This document shows positions 23,294 through 36,357 of a stretch of 64,000 bases of DNA, one piece after another (the stretch's first letter is position 1; every line of letters starts with the position of its first letter). Where the stretch lies: positions 682,001 through 746,000 of the forward strand of contig CM074703.1 of the NCBI GenBank assembly GCA_037367355.1. The letters run 5' to 3'. The notes below the pieces were generated by a model that did not search any database, was not told the DNA's origin, and saw only the letters and a program-made list of their open reading frames with translations. Source of the DNA: Neoscytalidium dimidiatum. Taxonomy: Eukaryota > Ascomycota > Dothideomycetes > Botryosphaeriales > Botryosphaeriaceae. The position numbers and the translations under genes were made by a program.

Positions 23294-24331
23294 ATGGATT
23301 TCCCACAACGGCGCAAGAAGGCTGCAACCTACGGCAAGGCCTCGCGAAACGCGAATTACAAACTTTTCGCCGATGCGCCATCCCCAGAGAAGCCGCGAGT
23401 GCCAAAAGCTTCGTGGACTGGAAGTAGAGGATACAATATTTCGTCCGGGAAAAATGTCGCATCCTCTGAGGCCACAGCCGTCAAGCCGAAGGCCGATCCA
23501 CTCTCCATTTTCGATATGCCTTCATCCGACGAGGAGCTCACCCGGCCACCGAAGACGGCAGTGAGAAAACCGCCAGCAAAGAAGACAACGCGTCCTGTGG
23601 AGACCGGTGAGAGGGTGTTTTCCGAGGATTCCGCATCAGAGCAGTTGCACAAGGAAGTGGCAGCCGCGGAGGCCAAAAGATTACCCCGGAAGCGCAGTCC
23701 GTCGGTGAGCTGGCATGCAGAGGAGCCTGTCGGGAAGAAAATATCCACATCCGAAAGGATGAAACCGCCGGGTCGCGATCCTATCGTGTTAATTCCGAAC
23801 CCAAAGCGCGAGCCATCAAAGCAGAAGCCTAGCAGAAGAGCCTTTGAGGTGTTGGGAACTTCGGGTGTTCACGTTGATACGGAAATTGTGAAAGAGAGGC
23901 CCACGATGTCCCTCAAGAGCACGAAGGAAACCAATCTACAGAAGAGAGAACAGAAGGATCCGCAGATCAACTCATCCCCAGATGAATTCGCAGGCGCATC
24001 GCATTCTGTACCGCTTAGGCCAGCGCCAAAAGCAAGCACTACCGATACCTTGACAGGCATGCGGACTGCACGCTTACAGAAGGTCGCTTCTGTCAACTCA
24101 TCCAGCACCCAGACTGACGTACCAGCGTCATCCTCTGCATCGGCTGCTCAAGCAGTCAGATCTGCCAGAGCACGGAGAAATGAACTCAAACCAACCGTGG
24201 TTAGGCCTGTGGTTTCAAAGGGGAAATCTGCTCCCACTTTGCTCCAAAGAATGCTCCCGTCACCAGAAACAAAGCCCTCAAGTCCAGCGGAATCACCGAT
24301 TTCTCCACCAGCACCACACAGCTTGGAAGAG

Positions 24332-24362
<31 letters not shown>

Positions 24363-26368
24363 GAGATGATGTACCCACTCCAGCAACTCCGCCGGCAAGA
24401 ACATCAAAGTCACCCTTTGGAACTGTCACCCCAAAGCAGCACAAAGCTTGGTGTAATCTACTCGAAGAAACCGAGACGGCCAGCCCGAGCGCGCTTAGTC
24501 TTAGTGACCTCAAGATCACACAGTCCATCAAACCTCGAAAGATTGCCGTACTACAGCGGTCGAGTTCAGATGTGACACATGCAGGTGGTAATAGGCGGCG
24601 GCGTTTGATCGACACCTTGAAACAGGACAAGGGATCGGACGAGGACAGCGATGATGATGAGACGATGGCCGATGCGGATAATACAACATTGTCCAAGCCG
24701 ACAAAACCAAGAAGCCGTGCAAGTCTCTCTTCGCATGGCTCCCAACACACTGATCCTGTCTCCGGATTGTCCCAAGAGACCTCGTCATCTCAGAATTCAG
24801 CTGCTGCTGCCTCTGGTCCAAAGCTTACTTACGCTCGTACAAGATCATATCTCAACGAGGCAAGTCTGGAAGATGAGCTTTTACTGGGTCTGCCCACCTT
24901 CGATTCTCTTGGTCCGCCACGCAGACCCCAGCCTCAGAATGACCTTGATGACATCGAGGAAAGCGGTAGTAGCATGCGAACTATTCATGAACTCCGAGCT
25001 GCAGGGACTGCTAGAAGGGTCGTTGACGATCTTGAGAATCTGCTCGATGATATCGAAGATAAGAAAGCCAACTCCCTTTCTCGAAGGCGCAGCGCTCTTA
25101 TGGAACTGTGTACGAAGTTGACGGACAAGAGTTATGTTGGTCGTATGGTTGATCACAGCTTGGACAGTCGACTGTTCCATTTCTGCGGTTCCACAACAGA
25201 TCCTGTGTTGGGATTTCTCGTTGCATGTGCAATGAGGCTCATGACCCTTGCGGAGACACCAAAAACATCTGTAGCAGCCATGCACAGCGCAGGATGCTTG
25301 AGGATGCTGGCCGGACTTCTCAAGCTCGATACCGACATCACAAGGATCGCAAAAGAGCGTCGGACCAACATGTCCAAGGTTGCACAGAGCATGCTGAGTG
25401 AGTTCCGCTCGCTGGTCGTAAAGACTGTTTGGCCAGATGACGCCCCACAGGCTGTCTCTCCACGGGCTATGGCTCTCGAGGGGTTGGAGTCCGTGGTGCG
25501 CAAGCTAAGGGAAAGCGGTAATACCCAGGACTTGCTTGGTTACCGCGCTTTTGCAGATGTCGTGGAACTCGTGAAGGGTCCAGCCCAAAAGTTGTCCTCG
25601 GGCTCAGCGTCATCTTCGGATATCGCGTTACTCGAACTCACATTGTCCATCTTGGAGTCCGGTTCTTTGAATGCCGCAGCTTGGACAAGCTCTTCTCCGG
25701 ATGCAGGTGGCTCCATTTACCAGCTTGCACGCTCCGTAGACGCAGTAATCAGCGCCGGCTCATCCTTGACAGAATCCTTGGAAGCGCTTGCTCTCCGTCT
25801 GAGCCTCAATCTGACCAACAATAATGCGGAAGTCTGTGCTGTTTTTGCCTCCCAAACATTTGTGCAGCACCTGCTTCGTTCAATTAACAACAGGTGCCGA
25901 GCGCTTGGGACGCAACTAGACGAGGAAGAGCATATGAAAACATTGGACCGCCTCATCCTTTCGCTTGGCGCAATGATCAATCTAGCGGAGTTCAGTAACG
26001 AGGCGAGACTTGCATCAGTCAAAGACGGCGACGGCTTACTGAACTCCCTTGTTCGATCTTTCTTGGAAGGCATGGATCGTGCCGCGCAGGCTGATTCAAT
26101 GGAAGAATCTCAATCCAGCGTAGCCTATGGCTATCTTGCCGTCCTCCTAGGAAATCTCTGTCAGACCTGGGCTGTCAAAGAGAAGATCCGGAATAAGCTC
26201 CCACAACAGCGCCTGAATGTTCTCATCGTTGCTATCGAGCAATTCCTCTTCGTGCATCAAAAAGTCGATAAGGAGGCTTTCGAGGGCGAAGAGGGAAGAG
26301 AAGTTTGGGCAAACTACACCGCGAGGTTACAGGGTGTCATTGACAGGCTCCAAGGGCGAGCGTCCTAG
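23294..26368 (+). CDS. Wapl-like (Wpl1/Rad61 family) cohesin-release factor
   Basis: This is a single-exon protein of 1024 residues. Wapl proteins bind cohesin with Pds5 and release it from chromatin in the nucleus. The N-terminus MDFPQRRKKAATYGKASRN contains the conserved basic TYG motif seen in fungal members. Residues 20-560 are low-complexity, rich in Ser, Pro and Lys, with an acidic run of ten or more Asp near residue 345 (24328-24372). The helical Wapl domain starts at about residue 565 with IHELRAAGTARRVVDDLENLL and continues through RRRSALMELCTKLTDKSY and FLVACAMRLMTLAETPKTS to the end. The gene is divergent from UPRT. The C-terminal domain gives the family call; the exact interaction partners are inferred from orthologs. 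Confidence 0.88.
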
Positions 26369-28118
26369 AGCCACAAGTTCGGCCAAGAAGAAATCAACGG
26401 CGAGGACAAGAAAGCAGAGAAGAATCTTTCCTGTGACAGATTTCATTGTACACGGGCGTTTAGGGATTTTCATCTCCTCTTTTTTTGTTTTTTTTGTTGG
26501 GTGGGGGGGGGGGTTTCTTGAGTGGAGGAGGGAAGGGAAAGGTAAACTATGGGAGGAAATTTGAGATACCCGATACCCCCCAACGACATTTGACGAAGAT
26601 AAGGAGGCTCCTTCAGCTGCATGCTGCGCAGCTTGGTGTAGCTACGACACGGCATCATGTAATTTAGAGACAACCACTAAAGAGTAAAATCTCTACTTGG
26701 AAGGAGGGGATTGAGGTTGTAGATACACCACCACAGTCATTCATCTAATTTTTCCTTTGTAATAACCTTATGTTTTCGGGTTGCATGCGGCGATTGAAAC
26801 CGCGCTCGCGTAAAGGAGTCTACGGAGAAGATCATACGTGGTCATCGAACGTGCAGCAACCAGCATGCCCTAGTAACACCGATAACATAGGAAGTCGAAG
26901 TAGACACTCTAGACGTGAGCGTACGAAAAGGATGGCATAATACACGCCCAGATGGATACTGCAAACGCTAATCACTCTAGCTACGGATAGCAGACCATCC
27001 TGTATTATGTAGGGAGCCTTAGTAAGGATGGTTACTGCACGTTTGGTGGTCAACGTGGACTCCTTCGTACACTGCTCCATGCACCGCCGTGCCAAAGTCT
27101 GCTCCATCCGGGAGTGAGTACTACTTTCCTCGTCGAATACACACTGACGCATTAGCCGACGGGATTGCGGTCTGCGGTCTGCTCCGTGATCGATTTGAAA
27201 CATGCTGCAGCCGAACGTACGCTGTCGAAGCTTTCATCCGCAGGAAAAGCAATCAGCCAGGCAAGTCCGGAGGACAGCTCCGAGTGCCTATTTGCAATGG
27301 TAGCCCGAGTGTCATGGCACTAACGTAGCTTTCAGCCACAGGGGAAATAAGTCTGCGCCTTCAATAGTCTTGAAATATAGGCCTTGATGCGCTTCTGGAA
27401 ATTTGCTTCGAGTTTTGGCAGCAGGATCGTGTGCTACAACGTCAAGTGAATTCATCGACTTTGTACAGGAATTGAAACGCCACCTGATGAACATGGGCCA
27501 CGCATGGCAAAACCTTGGGTGGCCCAGCCCTGCGGATATTGCGTCACGATATCGACCCAGCCTTGTGTCCACCAAACCCGCAGTGGTACAATCGTTGCCC
27601 TTGCAGGACTCGGAGGGACAACAGTAGCTGCATCTCTGTCGCCGGCATAATTGCTGCACATCCATCGCGACGCCTGGCAGCGTCGTAGGTGGCCGCTGGA
27701 GGTAGCCGGGCGAATAGTCGTGGCTTGTTTCCATTACTCGATCAATTGTGGAACTGGCAGCCTCTTAGGTAAAAAGACAGGCTGCCATCGTAGGGTTGCA
27801 GCTTCTCTGGAATTTCTTTCTTGCGAGAGGGGTCCTCTTTCTCTGCGCTCATCGTGTACAGACACTTTGTCTTGCGTACTCTCTGCCGCTTCCCCCTCAG
27901 GAAACCCGGGCTGTCAGCTGTTTCATCATAGGCCGGGACGGTACAACGGCACTACGACCGTCGTCACCGCCTGACTAGCTGCACTGCTGGGCACCAGTCC
28001 CAGGCACTATTCAAGCGCAAAGCCCCCCTCCAATTGATCCTGGCTCTCTCGTCCCTTTTTTGTTTGCCCATCCGATATTCCTTTTCAACCTCACCTCCGC
28101 AGTTTCTCGCCCGCGAAG
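26369..28118. other. 1.75-kb intergenic region, no gene recognised
   Basis: It starts with the 3' region of the Wapl-like gene, including T-rich and G-rich homopolymer runs at 26479-26514. The last 200 bases are the pyrimidine-rich leader of Rheb. Short open frames on both strands show no recognisable domain. Confidence 0.5.
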
Positions 28119-29161
28119 ATGCCTGCGCCTCCGAAGCAGCGCAAGATTGCAATTGTCGGCAGTCGCTCTGTCGGTACACCGTCCCATTTCCCTTTTGCTC
28201 CTCCTATCTCCCTCCGCAGATGACGCATATGCTGACGATCACTTGAACCACGCACAGGCAAATCGTCGCTCACGGTGCAATTTGTAGACGGCCACTTCGT
28301 CGAGAGCTACTACCCCACGATCGAGAATACGTTCAGCAAAGTCATCCGCTACAAGAACCAGGACTATGCCACGGAGATCATCGATACCGCTGGCCAGGTA
28401 CGTCAAGATGCGGAGACAAGCTCGGAAGGTTTGGGCTGCACCGTAGCACACATAGGATGCAGGAAGAGGAGGGCAATCATCTACCGAGGGCGGCGGCAAC
28501 GTGGCTGAAGCCATACCATCCGGAGAGCCGACGGCTAACCAGCTTCTCTCGCCTATTGCAGGATGAGTACAGTATTCTCAACTCGAAGCACTTCATCGGC
28601 ATCCATGGCTACATGATCGTCTACTCGGTCGCATCCAAGCAGACCTTCGAGATGGCCCGCATCATTCGCGACAAGATCCTCAACCACCTGGTAAGAAAAC
28701 ACGCCACCCGCCGTCGCCATTCGCCGCCACGCTGCGCCTCTTGCCCCTCCCCCCACCACAACGTACCCCAACATACTGGCCTACTAGCCCTTTGGGAGAT
28801 GGTGGTGCGTTAAGGGGGTTGGGAAGATGGAGGAACAGCGAGCGGGCAATTGGGCACCGACAAAACACACACCAGCACAAGTACATTGACGCCTATATTT
28901 TTTGTTTTTCTTCGCACACAGGGCACGGAATGGGTCCCGCTCGTAATCGTGGGCAACAAGAGCGACCTGCGCCCGGAGCAGCGCCAGGTCACGGCCGAGC
29001 AGGGCAAGGCGCTTGCCGAGGAGTTCAAATGCGCGTGGACCGAGGCCAGCGCCCGCTACAACGAGAACGTATCCAAGGCCTTCGACGCTATGATTGGCGA
29101 GATCGAAAAGAGCCAGAACCCAGGCGAGCCTACCGGCGGCAATAAGTGCACGGTGATGTGA
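28119..29161 (+). CDS. RHB1: Rheb-family small GTPase
   Basis: Rheb is a farnesylated Ras-like GTPase that activates TORC1 in many eukaryotes and affects Arg/Lys uptake in yeasts. The model gives 187 residues in exons 28119-28173, 28258-28397, 28562-28690 and 28922-29161. The P-loop GSRSVGKS (residues 14-21) carries the Arg-Ser pair that distinguishes Rheb from Ras. The effector region is YYPTIENTF, switch II is DTAGQDEY, and the base-recognition motifs are NKSD and EASA. The C-terminus is a CaaX box, CTVM, consistent with farnesylation and endomembrane targeting. The third intron is 231 bases, unusually long for this window. The introns interrupt the P-loop and switch II. Confidence 0.95.
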
Positions 29162-29874
29162 GACGGGGGAGCGGGTGAGGAGGGGAAATGGGTGGGAGAC
29201 GCGCATGTGCACGCGTTGCGGGGCACTCTGCGGTGAGGGGCTGGTGCGTGCGTTACGGGACCGCAATGCTTGGTTGATTGTTGGCGGCGTTGACGGTTCT
29301 GGGGGTAAATTTTTTTTCGAGTCACGACGCGGGGCGATGCACTTTTTTTTTTTTTCGGGCGGTTCACCGCGTGATGGATTGTCAGCGCAAGGACTATCAT
29401 TTTTGGATCGATGCGAGTAGAAGGCGTTGGGCGGGGGGTGGAGTAGGACTTTGGGATATCCTGTTTCTGCTGTTGTTTCCTTACGCGCGGATAAATCGAC
29501 ATTGGATAGAAAAAGCTGCTTTCCTGCTTCCTGCTTGTCACTTCCCTTCTGCCGCGATGTTTCTCGAAGTTCATGCGCCGCACGCCACGCCTTCCTGCCA
29601 ACCGTTCTGTCGGGTGGCTCTTTGTCTCACCTCGACGCTGTCCTGGTCTGTGGGAGAATTTGGAACACAACAATTCACATGCCGCCGCCCGTATCCGATT
29701 CAGCCTTCAGCAGGCCCAATCCTGCCGGCCAAACGATTTTCCCCGAGCGTCGGCTTGAGGTAGCCTCTTCGTCATATTAGTAATATCCGTATTTTTTTCT
29801 TTTTTCCAATTCTTGACCGGGGTTCGGGAAGCACGCTTTGCAAAGGATTGTCAGCGAACGGTTCCCCTCTCGCC
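29162..29874. other. intergenic between Rheb and ABHD11-like gene
   Basis: This contains the Rheb 3' region and the promoter of the hydrolase. T-rich runs occur near 29309, 29344 and 29790. Overlapping open frames show no family resemblance. Confidence 0.55.
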
Positions 29875-31072
29875 ATGTTTTCTACACGAGCTGCTGCGCC
29901 GCGCGGGCTGGCGCGTCACGCTACCCTGAGGTCATTCAGCACCTCGCGCCCGCTCGCCCGGCTGGATCTTTCCTACGACCTCCACGAGCCTCCCAAGGGT
30001 TCGGCGACATCTGCGTCTGAGAATGCTCCGATTATTATTCTGCACGGCTTGTTCGGCTCCAAAAGAAATAACAGGAGCATAAGTAAGTACGGTCCCATTT
30101 GGGCTCCAATTCCGGTGGGACATACGCTCATGGTTCTGTACAGGCAACTTGCGCGCGACTTAAGTCGTCCCATCTACGCCGTCGACCTGCGCAACCATGG
30201 TGACTCTCCCCATGACCCCCGGCACGATTACACCGCGCTCGCGGAAGACATGGAGGACTTCATCGAGCACCACAAGCTCAGCGGCTCGACGCTGATCGGT
30301 CATTCAATGGGCGCGAAGACGGCCATGGTCGTCGCACTGCGCCGGCCGGAGCTGGTGCGCGATCTGATACCGGTGGACAACGCGCCGGTAGACGCGGCGC
30401 TCAAGAGCGACTTTGGCAAATATGTGCAAGGAATGAAGAAGGTGGACGCGGCCAAGCCCAAAAGGCAGAGCGAAGCCGATGACATAATAAAGCCGTTCGT
30501 CGAGGAGCTACCGGTGCGGCAGTTCTTGCTATCGAACCTGGTGCGCGCGCCGGGTAACGACCATCTGCAGTTCAAGATCCCCGTCGGCTACCTGGCCAAC
30601 GCGCTGGACAATATGGCCGACTTCCCATTCAAGAACCCAGACGAGACACGCTTCAGCAAGCCGACGCTGTTCATCCGTGGCACCAAGAGCCACTACGTCC
30701 CCGACGAGACGATACCGATCATCGGCAGGTTCTTCCCGCTGTTCAAGTTGAAGGACGTCGAGGCCGGGCATTGGGTTGTCTCTGAGAACCCGGAGGGATT
30801 CAGACAAGGTACGTTACCAACATACTCTCCCTTGAATTCTTGACGCCTGCCTGAAACATGTCTCTGCGCTTGAGCCACCGCGTGGTGTTGAGGAGGGCTG
30901 TCCCAGACTTGCCATGGCCGGGCTTTGACATCCCGGACATCGAGGCGGATGAATCTCTCGCCGGCGGAAAAGCAGGATGATTTCCGCGCACGGTTCCGCA
31001 CGTCTTGAGTGACTGGGCCTGGCTGACTCCGCAAAAGCGGTACTCGAATTTCTGCAGGAGCGACAGGAGTAG
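29875..31072 (+). CDS. mitochondrial alpha/beta hydrolase, ABHD11-like
   Basis: The model gives 303 residues in exons 29875-30086, 30144-30808 and 31038-31072. The N-terminus is Arg/Ser/Ala-rich with no acids (MFSTRAAAPRGLARH) and has RSFSTSR, a likely matrix-processing site, so mitochondrial import is expected. The hydrolase core has HGLFGSKRNNRSISK (oxyanion-hole side), DLRNHGDSPH, the nucleophile elbow GHSMG with Ser125, and GHWV with His280. This matches the ABHD11/yeast Imo32 group, which in animals protects lipoylated 2-oxoglutarate dehydrogenase; that role here is inferred. The last exon is only 35 bases and follows a 229-base intron; it supplies the conserved AVLEFLQ ending. Reading through that intron would give a false short end, GTLPTYSPLNS. 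The start is the first ATG in frame. Confidence 0.88.
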
Positions 31073-32685
31073 AATTTCTCCTTTGACCGTGGGGCTCCTT
31101 GCTGCAAAAAAACATGTCCGCCACTCGGCGGGCGATGTCGCAGCGTGACGACAGTCGGGTCCGCATCGGAGCTCGCGAGCAGATCAAAAAGACGCACGTG
31201 GGGACCGGATGGATCTCACAATCGCCCTGGCCATTGACTATTCCACCTAGCGGAGGCTTATACGAATCATATAATACATAGGTAGATTTGTGCATATGTG
31301 CATACATACGTAGAGAGGGAAAGAGAGGGCACCGGAATAGATAACCCGAGCAATCGGACTTTTTGACGAGAGAAATTCCTCGAATGATTCTGGCCACTGT
31401 CCCTGACGTAGCACTTACCATCACGACTCCTCAGCGGCAAGAAGCAAGTGAAGCGGCGGCCGGAGGGCGGGAATGTGGGCGTGGAAGATCAGATAAGAGG
31501 TTTTAGCGGCGGGCATGGACTGGCGTTGGTGCCCATGGCCGGACGTGCTTCCTACGATGGATGTGTGTGTGTGTGTGTGTGTGTGTGGCTGAAGCCCCTC
31601 TGGGAGCAAAGCAGCAGAAGTCCTAGTTCCTGGAGCTGTCTCTTTTCGGCCGACGTCACTCGCGCGCTCGCTGAGCTCATGCCTAAGACCCAGGTGCTTC
31701 GAAAAAGAACGCTGTGAGATACAGAGAGAAGGTCACCGCGCGTTACTTGATGCGCTCAACATCTGTGTACGTGCGGGCAGCGGCGGCGGCGGCGGGCGGA
31801 TGCACCTTGTGCGGCATGCCGAATGTGAGGGGGTTCCGGCAATTTGCCTACCATATGGCCCTTTCTCGCCCACCGGGCCTCGCGCTTAGTGCTCGGTCAG
31901 CGCATGGAGCCGCCAGAGTCAGCACGCTCATCAGGTCAGGATGGCTGACGGAGCCGGTGGCTGGACGGGACCCCCGCTGGCTACCGATGGGGCGGCGGTG
32001 TTGCACGGAGAGACAGAGGGACGCACGCTGCACCCAAGGCTACCACCGAGCGAGCTGCGGGCTTGGGAGGGGGGAGGGTGGGTTACAAGTGCGGCAACCT
32101 TTGGGCGGGCGGCATGCCACGGGCTATGGCGGCCTGGTCGGACGTGGCATTGTTGACGTGTGGGTCGCTGAGAAAGCGGCCGCGGAGTTTTGGAGTTAAC
32201 GGATGCAATCTCTGAGAGAGGGCTGATGACTGATCCAAATGGCTAAAGACGCCCGTCCGGTCATCGGGGGCACATATTTATGAAGGGCGAGGCGGCGGGC
32301 GGCGGCGGGCTGGGACTTGGAAGAAGGGAATCGCAATTCACACGTAGCATTGCTGCCGCGCCGATCCTGTGATTGTGCTGAAATTTCATTCGGAGCGCAG
32401 TCCCCGCTGCTTCAGTCGTGCGACGGGCCTGGGAAGCGTTGTGCTGCTGCCAGAGAGCGAGGAAGCGCCGCCGCGCAAACGTCACTGCCTCCGACGAATC
32501 CGCCCTAAATTGACCCCACCACGTCCACCACTGCAGTCCAGACACCTCCGATTCAACAACTTCCTCTGCTGAATTCCTCCCCACGTTCGCCGGCCTTTCT
32601 CCGTCTGTCCCCATTGCTTCTGTTTCCCTTTCCATCCGCCGCATCCCTCCGCGCTTTATTGCAAATTCCACATCACGCAGACGCA
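31073..32685. other. intergenic with G6PDH promoter, no gene recognised
   Basis: This is a 1.6-kb gap with a TG microsatellite (listed separately) and GC-rich sequence. The last 200 bases are pyrimidine-rich leader sequence of the dehydrogenase gene. No other gene was recognised. Confidence 0.5.
31562..31587. repeat. (TG)13 microsatellite
   Basis: Thirteen perfect TG dinucleotides lie in an intergenic region. It is a simple-sequence repeat likely to vary in length. Confidence 0.95.
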
Positions 32686-34775
32686 ATGGCCGACACGCTG
32701 ATTCAGCCTGAGGTCGACGCCAACGCTGGGTAAGTAGCTGCCCGTGCGACGTCTGCACCCGCGCTCCGAAGCGCTGCCCGCCATGTTTCGCAGCAATGCG
32801 CTGCAGCATCGTGTCCGCGGGCGCCTGCCGCAGAGCTGCCTCTCCGACACACTGGCGGCCGGCTGGCGGCCGGCGGGCGCGCGAGGCGGGCGCGTAACGG
32901 ACCGCATTTGAAGCTGTTGCAGAAGCTAACGGCGCGACCGACAGCACCCTCGAGCTCAAGGACAACACCATCATCGTCGTCCTCGGTGCCTCCGGTGACC
33001 TGGCAAAGAAGAAGACTGTAAGTCTCGCCCGTTGCCTCTGTCGCCGAGGTCTGCCATTGTTGATTACTGACTATTTCCCGCCACGCAGTTCCCCGCTCTC
33101 TTCGGTCTCGTAAGTGTGTCGCAGCCGTCGCGCAGCGCATCAGGCCCCTAACGGACACTGCAGTTCCGCAACAATTTCCTTCCCGCCAATGTCAAGATCG
33201 TCGGATATGCGCGGACGAAGATGGACCGCGAGGAGTACCTCAAGCGCGTCAAGTCGTACATTAAGACGCCCACCAAGGAGATGGAGGAGCAGCTGGAGGA
33301 GTTTACCAAGTTCTGCACCTACGTTTCCGGCCAGTATGACCAGGATGAGTCGTTCATCAACCTGAGGGGCCACCTTGAGGAGCTCGAGAAGGGCAGGAGC
33401 CAGACCCACCGTGTCTTCTACATGGCGCTGCCACCCAGCGTCTTCATCACCGTTTCCCAGCATCTCAAGCGCAACTGCTACCCCAAGAACGGCATTGCCC
33501 GCGTTATCGTAAGTGGCACCACTACGCGGAGATGCGGAGAGGAGCTAGTCTAACAGCGGTAAATAGGTGGAGAAGCCCTTCGGTAAGGATCTCCAGAGCT
33601 CTCGTGAGCTCCAGCGCGCACTGGCGCCTGACTGGAAGGAGGAGGAGCTCTTCCGTATCGACCACTACCTTGGCAAGGAGATGGTCAAGAACATTCTCAT
33701 TCTTCGGTTCGGTAACGAGTTCTTCGGCGCCACCTGGAACAGGAACCACATCGACAATGTCCAGGTAAGACAAATTTCGGCGTCGTAGGCCGAAACCAGC
33801 TGCTGATCCCGCATCAGATTTCTTTCAAGGAGCCTTTCGGCACCGAGGGCCGTGGTGGCTACTTCGATGAGTTCGGCATCATCCGCGACGTCATGCAGAA
33901 CCGTAGGTGTCGCGACTCGAGTGGTCCGAGAAATTGGCTGACTTCACAAAAGACTTGCTGCAGGTCTTGACTTTGCTGACCATGGAGCGCCCCATCTCCT
34001 TCTCTGCTGAGGATATCCGTGATGAGAAGGTCCGCGTGCTGCGTGCCATGCCCTCGATCGAGCCCAAGAACGTCATCATTGGCCAGTACGGCAAGTCGCT
34101 CGACGGCAGCAAGCCAGGTTACAAGGAGGACGACACCGTTCCCAAGGACTCCCGCTGCCCCACTTTCGCATCGATGGTTGCCTACATCAAGAACGAGAGG
34201 TGGGATGGCGTGCCCTTCATCCTAAAGGCCGGTAAGGCCCTCAATGAGCAGAAGACCGAGGTCCGCATCCAGTTCAAGGATGTCACTTCGGGTATCTTCA
34301 AGGATATTCCTCGCAACGAGCTGGTCATCCGTGTCCAGCCCAACGAGAGTGTCTACATCAAGATGAACTCCAAGCTTCCTGGTCTTAGCATGCAGACCGT
34401 CGTCACTGAGCTCGACTTGACCTACCGCCGCCGCTTCTCCGACCTCAAGATCCCCGAGGCCTACGAGTCGCTGATCCTCGATGCCCTTAAGGGCGACCAC
34501 TCCAACTTCGTGCGTGACGATGAGCTTGACGCATCCTGGAGAATCTTTACTCCTCTGCTGCACTATCTGGATGATAATAAGGAGATCATCCCCATGGAGT
34601 ACCCCTATGGTAAGCATATCCTGCGGTGATTTGAACGACTGGGAATCTTTTCTGACCCTGTCCAGGCTCGCGTGGTCCTGCCGTGCTCGACGACTTCACC
34701 TCCTCGTACGGCTACAAGTTTAGCGATGCTGCTGGCTACCAGTGGCCGTTGACCGGCGACCAGAACAAGCTTTAA
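32686..34775 (+). CDS. ZWF1: glucose-6-phosphate 1-dehydrogenase
   Basis: This enzyme oxidises glucose 6-phosphate with NADP+ to 6-phosphogluconolactone, the first step of the oxidative pentose phosphate pathway in the cytosol. The model gives 510 residues, the usual fungal length, in eight exons: 32686-32729, 32945-33017, 33089-33109, 33164-33508, 33567-33764, 33818-33902, 33953-34609 and 34666-34775. The coenzyme motif is [10 protein letters not shown]. The substrate-site motif is RIDHYLGKE at about residues 191-199, containing the catalytic-site His and Lys. [26 protein letters not shown] follows. The third exon is 21 bases and encodes just FPALFGL. The 215-base first intron is much longer than the others, and its downstream acceptor was chosen because the nearer one introduces a stop. 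Confidence 0.96.
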
Positions 34776-35403
34776 GCGTATGGGTTGCAGGAAAAGATAA
34801 ATAAATAAGCGAGGTTTGGCTTTTGCGTTGGTTCGAAACTCGGAAAATACCAATAGAGCAACCAAATGTATGGCGTCCGAACAGTTCCAGCAGTCGACCA
34901 AGGGACTCGGGAGAGAAACGTCAGAACGACGCTGGTGATTAGCAGGAACTATTGCGTTTTGGGTTTGGCCTTTCAATTTCTTTTTCTACGGCGGGATTTG
35001 CTGCTCACACATGTGAAAGAGCATGTAATGGAGTCTACGATAGCCTTGCAATGATGAAATTTTTGGGAACCTCTGGCGTTGCTTTAAAATTTTGTGATAA
35101 TCCAATTTAGATTGTGAATGTGTGAGATGCACCTTGAGGGTGTGCGCAGTGGGACATTGCGCCCATGCCGTCATCGCAGAACGCCCGGGCCGAGTGCGCC
35201 GCGCCCGCTCCAAAATTTCGGGCGGGTCGCGAATCCCCATGCCGGGTTAAGCAGAATCAACCTGCGCCAAAAAGTTGCTGTCTTCTCTCGCGCCTCATCC
35301 CTTCGCTGGAACTGGAGCGCATTCACCGGACCAAAAATCCACCTAGACCAACGCTCGATTAGCAACGCAATTGAACAATCCCCCGGTGCGAAGTAAACCG
35401 ACA
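34776..35403. other. intergenic between ZWF1 and FAP7
   Basis: These are the 3' region of ZWF1 and the promoter of the adenylate-kinase-like gene. No gene or repeat was recognised. Confidence 0.6.
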
Positions 35404-36108
35404 ATGGTCAAGCGTACCAGCCCGAACATCATCATCACTGGCACACCGGGCGTGGGCAAGACGACGCACGCGGAGCTATTGGCGCAGAACGTGCCGGAGC
35501 TGCGGCACCTCTCGATCAACCAGGTGGCCAAAGAAAGGGACTGCTACGACGGCAGGGACGATGAGCTGGGGAGCTGGATTGTGGATGAGGATAAGGTAAG
35601 TCTTCTCTCTCATACCAATTCACACATGATTTTATGTTTTATTTCTCTTGGATATCAGCACATATTCGAGACTGTGCGCTAATGTGTGTGTTTGTGTTTT
35701 TTTTTTCCCGCTTTACAGTTGCTCGACGCCATCGAACCCGACATCCTTCGCGGCGGCAACATCGTCGACTGGCACGCCTGCGATCTCTTCCCGCGCTCGT
35801 GGATCGATCTGGTGATCGTGGTGCGTGCAGACTCGACGCTGCTGTATGATCGGCTGAAGGCGCGGGGATACGCGGATAAGAAGCTGGAGGAGAATATGGA
35901 CGCGGAGATCATGGAGGTGCTGCTGGAGGAAGCGAGACAGGCGTTCGATGAGGAGATTGTGGTGGAGCTGCGGAGCGATAAGGCGGACGATGTGGAGCAG
36001 AATGTCGAGAGGATTGAGGCTTGGGTGAGGATGTGGAAGGAGCAGCATCCGGATGGCGTGGAGGGTGTGAGTGGGTTGGGGGAGGACGGGGAGGAGGATG
36101 AGGACTGA
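35404..36108 (+). CDS. FAP7: Fap7/adenylate kinase isoenzyme 6-like NTPase
   Basis: Fap7 is a nuclear/cytoplasmic P-loop kinase-like ATPase that assists the last steps of 18S rRNA maturation with Rps14. The model gives 193 residues in exons 35404-35595 and 35719-36108. The Walker A motif GTPGVGKT is at residues 13-20. The characteristic INQVAKERDCYDGRDDE segment and DWHACDLFPRSW follow. RADSTLLYDRLKARGY is the nucleotide-binding lid region. The C-terminus is a strongly acidic tail (GEDGEEDED), slightly longer than in yeast. The intron is 123 bases with a long T-run before the acceptor. The start is the ATG just upstream of VKRTSPNI; there is no earlier in-frame ATG. Confidence 0.93.
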
Positions 36109-36196
36109 ACAGGGAGGGTGAAGGATTACCGTACATGTTCATTTTTGGTGGATTGTGGTGGGAAAAAGGTTACATATACCCGTCTATCGAATTCTC

Positions 36197-36218
36197 TTTT
36201 TTTTTTTTTTTTTTTTTT
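36197..36218. repeat. 22-base T homopolymer
   Basis: A run of 22 T residues lies between the converging FAP7 and ITPase genes. It probably belongs to a 3' untranslated or polyadenylation region. Its exact length is prone to sequencing error. Confidence 0.9.
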
Positions 36219-36357
36219 AAAGTTTTGGGATTCTATCTACTCTACTTGGGGTGGGGAAGGTCATGGGCGGCGTAAATGTGTTGGATAGACCTGTTTTCAC
36301 TCTTCTCTTTGATATCAGACTAGAGCGTGGGTTGCTCAACCAGATGACACCCGCATT

